DNA from: JAAZDN01 sp964440875
GTDB lineage: Bacteria; Bacillota_I; Bacilli_A; Erysipelotrichales; Erysipelotrichaceae
DNA length: 12,038 nt
Reading direction: 5' to 3'
Assembly (NCBI GenBank): GCA_964440875.1
Contig: CAYTTS010000037.1
Span: 1 to 12,038 of the forward strand
Below, in pieces: positions 6,292-12,038 of the stretch (position 1 is the first letter of the stretch; the number at the start of each line of letters is the position of its first letter). A model generated the notes under the pieces. That model made no database searches, was not told the origin of the DNA, and saw only the letters and a program-made list of their open reading frames with translations. Position numbers and translations under genes: made by a program.

Positions 6292-7042
6292 AGAAGAAAA
6301 GATTGCTGAAGTTCTCGTTTTAAATCAAATTGATTATAAAGATAATGATGCAATCATTAATGCAATTAGTAAAGAAGGAAAATATTTTAGCTTTTATGCA
6401 AGAGGTATTAGAAAACCGACGAGTAAAAATGCTAGTTCATTACAAGTGTTTTTACAGAGTAATATTACATACTTTGAAAGCCAAAAAGATATGAAACTTA
6501 TAAAAAGTGCGCTACCTAAGAAATCATACTATGATCAGTTTCAGTCATATGAAGAGATTTTAATGGGGCATATCGTACTTCAGGTCGTTAATGATATAAG
6601 TAAATTAAGAGTTGAGGCTGATGAAAAACTATTTATTTTAGCAATAGAAAGTATTGATGTTATTAATAAAATGAACTTAAAGCTTTTTTTAAGCAGTTTC
6701 TTAGCTCAAGTTATGAAACTGTTAGGTTTAAGTTTAGTTTGTGATCATTGTGCAGTTTGCAGTAGTAAAAAGATTAATTATATTAGTTTAATACATGGTG
6801 GATTTATTTGTCACAATTGTTTAGAAACTAATGAAAAAGCAATCTACTCAGTGGAGATATTAAAGTTATTTAGATTAATTAATAAAGCTAAATATAGTGA
6901 TTTGCTTGCTTTGGATATTAAAAATGACGAGGTAAATGAACTGTTAACTATAATGTATCAGTTTTACACTGATTATAGTGGTCAGTATATAAATAATATA
7001 AATGAGTTTATAGAAATAGGTTTTAATAGAAAATATGATTAG
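6284..7042 (+). CDS. recO: DNA repair protein RecO
   Basis: RecO works with RecF and RecR to load RecA on SSB-coated single-stranded DNA in gap repair and recombination. The 252-residue protein has an N-terminal OB-fold (about 1-80; ARGIRKPTS at 39-47 matches the family ArGxRKpkS motif), a helical C-terminal domain, and a zinc-finger-like cysteine set CDHC (153-156) and CHNC (176-179), with an extra C159. ATG 6284 is chosen because it places the family N-terminus (EKIAEVLVLN...DYKDND) correctly. An in-frame ATG at 6221 would add 21 residues with no family match, lying wholly within era. There is no clear Shine-Dalgarno near 6284, so initiation probably depends on coupling to era, whose stop it overlaps by 8 bp. 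Sequence conservation is modest, as usual for RecO. Confidence 0.92.
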   Translation: MSREEKIAEVLVLNQIDYKDNDAIINAISKEGKYFSFYARGIRKPTSKNASSLQVFLQSNITYFESQKDMKLIKSALPKKSYYDQFQSYEEILMGHIVLQVVNDISKLRVEADEKLFILAIESIDVINKMNLKLFLSSFLAQVMKLLGLSLVCDHCAVCSSKKINYISLIHGGFICHNCLETNEKAIYSVEILKLFRLINKAKYSDLLALDIKNDEVNELLTIMYQFYTDYSGQYINNINEFIEIGFNRKYD

Positions 7043-7049
7043 TTTAAAA

Positions 7050-7078
7050 TTGACACTAATACATTAAATAGATAAAAT
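7050..7078 (+). promoter_or_regulatory. Strong promoter of the glyS-dnaG-rpoD-trmK operon
   Basis: A perfect -35 TTGACA (7050-7055) is followed at 17 bp by TAAAAT (7073-7078), one mismatch from consensus. Initiation near 7085 leaves a leader of under 20 nt. That is too short for a T-box riboswitch, which often controls glyS in Firmicutes. This is the most consensus-like promoter in the window. Confidence 0.85.
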
Positions 7079-7092
7079 GAACTATACGGAAA

Positions 7093-7097
7093 GAGGG
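7093..7097 (+). promoter_or_regulatory. Ribosome binding site of glyS, favouring ATG 7103
   Basis: GAGGG lies 2 bases from ATG 7100 and 5 bases from the adjacent in-frame ATG 7103. The second spacing is more usual. The choice changes the protein by one methionine only. Confidence 0.55.
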
Positions 7098-7102
7098 ATA
7101 TG

Positions 7103-8476
7103 ATGAAAGATTTTAAATTAGATGTTATTGTTTCACACGCTAAGGATACAGGTTATATATTTCAGGGATCTGAAATATATGGTGGATTAGCAAATACTTG
7201 GGATTATGGACCATTAGGAGTAGAATTTAAAAATAATATAAAACAAGCTTGGTGGCAAGCGTTTGTTAGAAGAACTCCAAATAATGTAGGTTTAGATGCC
7301 TCAATATTAATGAATCCAAAAGTATGGGAAGCAAGTGGGCATTTAAAGACTTTTAATGACCCTCTAATGGACTGTAAAAAATGTAATACAAGACATAGGG
7401 CGGATCAGTTAATAGAAGAATTTGACGCAAGTGTAGATGTTGAAAGTATGTCAGATGCTGATATGTATAACTATATAACAGAAAATAAAGTTCCATGCCC
7501 AAGCTGTGGTAAAACTGATTTTACTGAAATACGTAAATTTAACTTAATGTTAAAAACATTCCAAGGTGTTGTTGAAAATGAAGCAAATGCTATTTATTTA
7601 AGACCAGAAACTGCACAAGGAATCTTTGTAAACTTTAAAAATGTTCAAAGATCAACAAGAAAGAAAGTACCATTTGGTATTTGCCAAGTAGGTAAAAGTT
7701 TTAGAAACGAAATTACACCAGGTAACTTTATCTTTAGAACAAGAGAATTTGAACAGATGGAAATGCAGTTTTTCTGTGAACCGGGAACTGATGGTGAATG
7801 GTATGAATACTGGAGACAGTTCTGTATGGACTTTATTACACAATTTGGTGTAAATGAAGATAAACTTAAGTTTAGAGATCATACAGAAGAAGAACTATCA
7901 TTCTATTCTAAAGGAACAGTAGATATTGAATATGAATTCCCATTTGGTTGGGGAGAAGTATGGGGTATTGCAAATCGTACTGATTATGATTTAAAGCAAC
8001 ACCAAGAATTTTCAAAAGTTGATATGAGTTATTTAGATCCATATACACATGAAAAATATATTCCATATGTAGTTGAACCATCAGTAGGTGTTGAAAGATT
8101 ACTATTAACATTCTTATGTGATTCATATAAGGAAGAGGAATTAGAGAATGGTGATATTAGAAAAGTGATGAAACTTCACCCAGCTTTAGCACCTATAAAA
8201 GCAGCCATTTTACCTTTATCTAAAAAACTAAATGATGAAGCGATGAAAGTTTATAATACTTTAAGCCAAAGTTTTAATGTTGAGTTTGATGATTCAGGAA
8301 GTATTGGTAAAAGATATAGAAGACAAGATGAAGTTGGAACACCATTCTGTATTACATTTGACTTTGATTCATTAGATGATAATAAAGTTACTGTTAGATT
8401 TAGAGATACTATGGAACAAGAACGTATGAGTATTGATGAGTTAGAGGCATTTATAGCTAATTCAGTCAAATTTTAG
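7103..8476 (+). CDS. glyS: Glycyl-tRNA synthetase, alpha2 dimer type
   Basis: This class II synthetase charges tRNA-Gly. The single-chain form of 457 residues is the homodimeric type (often called glyQS), not the alpha2beta2 type. Visible family blocks are FQGSEIYGGLANTWDYGPLG (20-39), zinc-ribbon cysteine pairs CKKC (91-94) and CPSC (132-135), RPETAQG (167-173), motif 2 FRNEITPG (200-207) with FEQMEMQFF, and motif 3 PSVGVERLLL (326-335). The anticodon-binding domain (about 360-457) starts at LAPIKAAILPLS and contains DDSGSIGKRYRRQDEVGTPF (396-415). It leads the last operon from its own strong promoter. The gap to dnaG is 11 bp. Confidence 0.98.
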   Translation: MKDFKLDVIVSHAKDTGYIFQGSEIYGGLANTWDYGPLGVEFKNNIKQAWWQAFVRRTPNNVGLDASILMNPKVWEASGHLKTFNDPLMDCKKCNTRHRADQLIEEFDASVDVESMSDADMYNYITENKVPCPSCGKTDFTEIRKFNLMLKTFQGVVENEANAIYLRPETAQGIFVNFKNVQRSTRKKVPFGICQVGKSFRNEITPGNFIFRTREFEQMEMQFFCEPGTDGEWYEYWRQFCMDFITQFGVNEDKLKFRDHTEEELSFYSKGTVDIEYEFPFGWGEVWGIANRTDYDLKQHQEFSKVDMSYLDPYTHEKYIPYVVEPSVGVERLLLTFLCDSYKEEELENGDIRKVMKLHPALAPIKAAILPLSKKLNDEAMKVYNTLSQSFNVEFDDSGSIGKRYRRQDEVGTPFCITFDFDSLDDNKVTVRFRDTMEQERMSIDELEAFIANSVKF

Positions 8477-8481
8477 AGGTG
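8476..8481 (+). promoter_or_regulatory. Ribosome binding site supporting the TTG start of dnaG
   Basis: GAGGTG begins at the last base of the glyS stop (TAG 8474-8476). Its GAGG core ends 8 bases before TTG 8488. There is no ATG or GTG near this site that would give the conserved DnaG N-terminus, so TTG is the likely initiator. Confidence 0.75.
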
Positions 8482-8487
8482 TTATAA

Positions 8488-10239
8488 TTGGCGAGAATAA
8501 ATAATGAGGACATTAATCGTATTCGCCAAAGTGCAAATATTACGGAAGTAATAGGTCAGTATCTTTCAATTGAAAAGAAGGGAAGAAACTTTGTGGCACT
8601 TTGTCCGTTTCACGAAGATAATAATCCTTCGATGAGTATTTCAGAAGATAAGCAAATATATAAATGTTTTGTATGTGGGGCGGGTGGGAATGTTTTCACC
8701 TTTGTCTCCAAATTCAATAATGTTTCCTTTGTCTCAGCAGTTAAAGTTGTTGCTGACTTTGTTAATATACCATTGGATATTACTGAATATAAAACAGAGA
8801 GAAAAATTGATGATAATTTAGTCCCTTTATATAAGATGATGGATGATGCATTGAATTTCATGCATTTTAAATTAATAAATTCGCAAGAAAATTTAATAAA
8901 TGATTATATAAAGAAACGTGGACTTACAAGTAAAGAGTTAGAATATTTTGATGTTGGTTATGAAAGTGATAATTCATTGGCGGATTTCTTACCAAAGAAA
9001 GGCTATGACTTAAGTGATTTAGTTAGTGTGAACTTATTAAATGATTATGACTATGGTCTAAGAAGTGTCTTCAATAACAGGTTAGTATTTCCGATACATA
9101 ATCAATACAAAAACACAGTTGGATTTAGTGCAAGAGCAATTATAGATGATAGTAATATACCTAAGTATATAAACTCAAATGAAAATATTATTTATACTAA
9201 AGGAGATATTTTATATAACTATCATCGTGCATATGAGACAGCTAAAAAAGAAAATAAAGTCTACTTAGTAGAAGGTGTTATGGATGCAATTGCATATTAT
9301 CAAGGTGATGTATTAAACGTTGTAGCAAGCCTTGGGACAGCTTTAACTAATAAACAAGCAGAACTACTTAAATCTATGGCTAATCATGTTGTAATAAGCT
9401 ATGATGGAGACTCGGCTGGTCAAATGGCAACTGTTAAGGCGATTAATACCTTAATAAAGCATCGATTTACAATCGAGGTCTTAGATGGCTTTAGTAGTTT
9501 AGATCCAGATGATTATATTAAAAAATATGGAAAAGATAAGTTTAATGAAGCTTTAGAGGAGAAGGTTGGTTATTTGGATTACCTTATTAGATATTTTAAG
9601 GTAAAATATAACTTAGATAACTTTGAAGAGCGAAAAGAGTTCACAGTTACACTTTTAAAATATATGAGTTCTATAAATAGTGATTTTGATAAAGAATATT
9701 TTATCAATCAAATTGCTAATTTAACGAAATTTACTCAAAGTCAAATTGCGAAATTAGTTACACCAGAAGGAATTAAACCTAAAGTTATTACTCCGATAAA
9801 AAAGATTGGTAGTATAACATCAAAAAGAGCTGAGTATAATTTAATTGGCCAAATGTTATCAGGAAAAGAAGCTGCTATATATATAAGAAATGAGATTGGT
9901 TTTTTACCAGATCCACAATTAGCAGGCATCTATCTAATAATTAATGATTATTATTTTAAAAATGATGAACTAAATGAAGCGGATTTAATATCATATGTTG
10001 ATCAAAGTGATAGTAATTTATCAGATTTATTTTTGAGTATTCTTAATAATGATACGATCATTAAGGAATACAATAAGGCTATTATTGATGAAAATATTGA
10101 TTTGATTAAAGTTAGATTAATTGATGAAGAAATTAAACAACTACGACTTGAGGTTGTTGATGGAGTAGATGAACAAGTAGAGATTTTAAATAAAATTACA
10201 GAACTTTATTTACAAAGGTCTGAAATATTAAGAAAGTAG
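8488..10239 (+). CDS. dnaG: DNA primase
   Basis: DnaG makes the short RNA primers for the lagging strand and for replication restart, working with the DnaB-type helicase. The 583-residue protein has an N-terminal CHC2 zinc-binding domain (C39, H42, C60, C63 in CPFH and CFVC) and then the RNA polymerase core (about 110-370). Its TOPRIM fold has VEGVMDAIA (261-269, E262), SYDGDSAG (304-311, D306 and D308) and DPDD (339-342). A C-terminal helicase-interacting region (about 445-583) is more divergent, as usual. Translation probably starts at TTG 8488 behind GAGGTG, a weak initiator that would keep primase low relative to its neighbours. The gap to rpoD is 7 bp. The glyS-dnaG-rpoD order is the Firmicutes version of the macromolecular-synthesis operon. 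Confidence 0.98.
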   Translation: MARINNEDINRIRQSANITEVIGQYLSIEKKGRNFVALCPFHEDNNPSMSISEDKQIYKCFVCGAGGNVFTFVSKFNNVSFVSAVKVVADFVNIPLDITEYKTERKIDDNLVPLYKMMDDALNFMHFKLINSQENLINDYIKKRGLTSKELEYFDVGYESDNSLADFLPKKGYDLSDLVSVNLLNDYDYGLRSVFNNRLVFPIHNQYKNTVGFSARAIIDDSNIPKYINSNENIIYTKGDILYNYHRAYETAKKENKVYLVEGVMDAIAYYQGDVLNVVASLGTALTNKQAELLKSMANHVVISYDGDSAGQMATVKAINTLIKHRFTIEVLDGFSSLDPDDYIKKYGKDKFNEALEEKVGYLDYLIRYFKVKYNLDNFEERKEFTVTLLKYMSSINSDFDKEYFINQIANLTKFTQSQIAKLVTPEGIKPKVITPIKKIGSITSKRAEYNLIGQMLSGKEAAIYIRNEIGFLPDPQLAGIYLIINDYYFKNDELNEADLISYVDQSDSNLSDLFLSILNNDTIIKEYNKAIIDENIDLIKVRLIDEEIKQLRLEVVDGVDEQVEILNKITELYLQRSEILRK

Positions 10240-10242
10240 GAG
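10238..10242 (+). promoter_or_regulatory. Ribosome binding site of rpoD overlapping the dnaG stop
   Basis: AGGAG starts inside the dnaG stop TAG (10237-10239) and sits 4 bases from ATG 10247, so sigma-factor translation is linked to termination on dnaG. Confidence 0.7.
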
Positions 10243-10246
10243 TATT

Positions 10247-11389
10247 ATGGCAAAAAAAATAAGTAAGAATATGGTGACATTGAACGATTTAAAGAACGAT
10301 TTTAAAAAGTTTTATGAAGAGAAGAATAAACTTTATCAAGAAGAGATTTTAAATGCTGTTGAACCATTAAAATTAGACGATCAAGAATTAGATGAATTAT
10401 ATGAATGGTTTGCTGATAATGAAATCGTTATTAGTGATGATGAAGAAGAGTTACTATTTGATGATGAAGACGATGATGACTTTGATGATTCATTTGAAAG
10501 TCAGCACTTATCACAATTAGAGGCTACTTTTGCGGAATCTACAAGTAATAAGAGTAATGACCCAGTTAAGATGTATTTAAAGGAAATTGGTCGTGTAGAT
10601 TTATTAACACCAGATGAAGAGAGAAGAGTTGCTAAGGCTGCAGATGAGGGAGACCAAGAAGCTATTGATCTTTTAATTACTGCTAACTTACGTTTAGTTG
10701 TTTCAATCGCTAAAAAATATATTGGTCGTGGAATGCAGTTATTAGACTTAATTCAAGAAGGTAATACTGGACTAATGCGAGCGGTAGAAAAGTTTGACTA
10801 TCGAAAAGGATTTAAATTCTCAACATACGCAACATGGTGGATTAGACAAGCGATTACACGTGCTATCGCAGACCAGGCTCGTACAATTAGAATTCCTGTT
10901 CATATGGTAGAAACAATTAACAAACTAACACGTATTCAAAGACAATTAGTACAAGAGTTAGACCGTGATCCAACTGCTGAAGAAATTGCAGAGGAAATGG
11001 GAGATGGTATGACACCAGACAGAGTTAGAGAAATCCAAAAGATTGCTTTAGTACCTGTTTCTCTTGAAACCCCAATTGGTGAAGAAGATGATTCACAATT
11101 AGGTGACTTTATTGAAGATAAGGTAACAGTATCACCTGTTGAATATGCAAATAATATGTTACTAAAAGAAGAAATCGATAATGTTTTATTAGACTTAACT
11201 GAAAGAGAAGAAAAAGTATTAAGATTACGTTTTGGACTTGAAGATGGAAGAACTCGCACTTTAGAAGAAGTAGGTCGTGAGTTTGATGTTACTAGAGAAC
11301 GTATTAGACAGATTGAAGCTAAGGCGTTAAGAAAGTTAAAACACCCAAACAAATCAAAACGATTAAGAGAATTCATGGAAGATATGTAA
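10247..11389 (+). CDS. rpoD: RNA polymerase primary sigma factor (SigA/RpoD)
   Basis: This is the housekeeping sigma factor that directs core polymerase to -35/-10 promoters such as those seen in this window. The 380 residues are normal for a Firmicutes SigA. Region 1.1 (about 1-95) ends in a very acidic run (14 of 18 residues acidic at 64-81). Region 1.2 starts at DPVKMYLKEIG (105-115). Region 2 (about 144-215) includes the DLIQEGNTGLMRAVEKFD block and the -10 melting and recognition helix FSTYATWWIRQAITRAI (191-207). Region 3 follows (about 217-300). Region 4 (about 312-366) has TLEEVGREFDVTRERIRQIE (338-357), the -35-binding helix-turn-helix. It is read from the glyS promoter, and I see no convincing separate promoter inside dnaG. 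The stop shares one base with the trmK start. Confidence 0.99.
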   Translation: MAKKISKNMVTLNDLKNDFKKFYEEKNKLYQEEILNAVEPLKLDDQELDELYEWFADNEIVISDDEEELLFDDEDDDDFDDSFESQHLSQLEATFAESTSNKSNDPVKMYLKEIGRVDLLTPDEERRVAKAADEGDQEAIDLLITANLRLVVSIAKKYIGRGMQLLDLIQEGNTGLMRAVEKFDYRKGFKFSTYATWWIRQAITRAIADQARTIRIPVHMVETINKLTRIQRQLVQELDRDPTAEEIAEEMGDGMTPDRVREIQKIALVPVSLETPIGEEDDSQLGDFIEDKVTVSPVEYANNMLLKEEIDNVLLDLTEREEKVLRLRFGLEDGRTRTLEEVGREFDVTRERIRQIEAKALRKLKHPNKSKRLREFMEDM

Positions 11390-12030
11390 TGTTGTCGAAT
11401 AGATTGTTGATGATCGCTAACTTAGTGTCAAAAGATTCAATAGTTGCTGATGTTGGTAGTGATCACGCATTACTTCCTATATACTTAGTGAAAAATAAGC
11501 TAGCGAAAAAAGCGTATGCTATCGATAATAAAAAAGGTCCGATAAGTGGAGCAATTGAAAACATTTCTAATTACCAACTAGCGGATAAAATTGAAGTAAG
11601 GTTAAGATCAGGTATTATAGATTTAGAGAGTGATGTCGATACGGTTATTATTGCTGGTATGGGTTTTACGACTATTAAGTCAATCATACTAGATAATTTA
11701 GAAAGAGCTAAAGAACTTGATAGAATTATCATCCAGTGCAATAATCAACTTGATTATTTTAGAGAGTTTCTTTTTGAAAATAAATTTGATGTAATCGATG
11801 AAGAGTTTATTAACGACGCAAACAAAAACTATAATATTATTGTTGTTAGATACAATAAAGATTTAGAGCAAAAACCATCATTTTTTATAAGTGAACTTTT
11901 ACTTACTAAGCAAAATCATGATTATATTGCTTATTTAAAAAATAGAGCAATTGAGTTGGCGGATCTTGTGAGAGTAAATCCGAAGTTTATTAATGAGTAT
12001 AATGAAATAGAGAAGTTAAACTTAATGTAA
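11389..12030 (+). CDS. trmK: tRNA (adenine(22)-N1)-methyltransferase, TrmK family
   Basis: TrmK uses S-adenosylmethionine to methylate N1 of A22 in bacterial tRNAs, mainly those for serine and tyrosine. The 213-residue product begins with family-typical LSNRLLMIANLV. It has the SAM-binding motif I VADVGSDHALLPIYL (19-33), the family DNKKGPISGAIENI (46-59), and the IIAGMG motif (87-92). Three positions differ from the usual pattern: GMGF instead of GMGG (91-93), LRSGI instead of a GDGL-like segment (72-76), and QCNNQ in place of the usual QPN (116-120). The call also rests on its place directly after rpoD, which is conserved in Firmicutes. ATG 11389 overlaps the rpoD TAA by one base, with GGAAG upstream as a ribosome site. 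The gene is complete, with 8 bases remaining after the stop. Confidence 0.9.
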   Translation: MLSNRLLMIANLVSKDSIVADVGSDHALLPIYLVKNKLAKKAYAIDNKKGPISGAIENISNYQLADKIEVRLRSGIIDLESDVDTVIIAGMGFTTIKSIILDNLERAKELDRIIIQCNNQLDYFREFLFENKFDVIDEEFINDANKNYNIIVVRYNKDLEQKPSFFISELLLTKQNHDYIAYLKNRAIELADLVRVNPKFINEYNEIEKLNLM

Positions 12031-12038
12031 ACAAAAAA

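Noticed and set aside
9900..10246. Possible internal promoter for rpoD at the end of dnaG.
   Set aside because: Many A/T-rich hexamers are present, but I found no -35/-10 pair with good matches at 16-18 bp spacing.
10936..11376. 146-codon minus-strand open frame opposite the end of rpoD.
   Set aside because: It is serine-rich low-complexity sequence with no recognisable domain, fully antisense to conserved regions 3 and 4 of the sigma factor. Shadow frame.
68..11401. The 11-mer TTGTCGAATAG occurs in the leader (68-78) and again at the start of trmK (about 11391-11401).
   Set aside because: Several repeated 11-mers are expected by chance in 12 kb of A/T-rich DNA, and the flanks do not match.
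1..12038. Search for CRISPR repeats, insertion sequences, prophage, integrase sites or toxin-antitoxin genes.
   Set aside because: No direct-repeat array, transposase or recombinase motif, or small antitoxin-like gene pair was seen; gene spacing leaves little room for them.

Overview
The window looks like a chromosomal segment of a very A+T-rich Gram-positive-lineage bacterium (Bacillota/Mollicutes side). The gene order ybeY-dgkA-cdd-era-recO-glyS-dnaG-rpoD-trmK is the classic Firmicutes translation/replication/sigma-factor cluster. Every conserved tryptophan in these proteins is encoded by TGG, no conserved gene is interrupted by TGA, and TGA ends one gene (ybeY). The standard code is therefore used, which argues against Mycoplasma/Spiroplasma/Ureaplasma. 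An Acholeplasma-, Haloplasma-, Izemoplasma- or Erysipelotrichia-like organism fits, but I cannot assign it more closely from sequence alone.

Region 1 (1-3043) is the least ordinary part. It is a two-gene cell-surface operon with a consensus-like promoter (17-45), a leader of about 130-140 nt containing a terminator-like hairpin, and a strong intrinsic terminator (3016-3043). The first gene encodes an unrecognised single-pass membrane protein of 223 residues. The second overlaps it by 8 bp and encodes a 709-residue LytR-CpsA-Psr (LCP) family protein with three membrane segments, an inserted solute-binding-protein-like lobe and two C-terminal PASTA-like modules.

Region 2 (3045-3204) is a self-contained tRNA-Ser(GGA) unit with its own promoter, an encoded CCA end and an intrinsic terminator.

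Region 3 (3230-7042) starts at an extended -10 promoter lying almost on top of the first start codon. It carries fmt, ybeY, dgkA, cdd, era and recO, packed with 1-9 bp gaps or 8-26 bp overlaps, so translational coupling is likely.

Region 4 (7050-12038) begins at a near-perfect promoter (TTGACA, 17 bp, TAAAAT) and carries glyS, dnaG, rpoD and trmK, again nearly gap-free. It is the macromolecular-synthesis part of the cluster: glycine charging, primase, the housekeeping sigma factor and a tRNA methyltransferase. The window ends 8 bases after trmK, so the end of this operon is not seen.

I found no CRISPR array, insertion sequence, phage gene, integrase, attachment site or toxin-antitoxin pair, and no stretch over 300 bases lacks a gene. 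Most of the window is conserved housekeeping DNA. The parts that merit follow-up are the LCP/PASTA envelope operon, its leader, and a TrmK with altered motifs.
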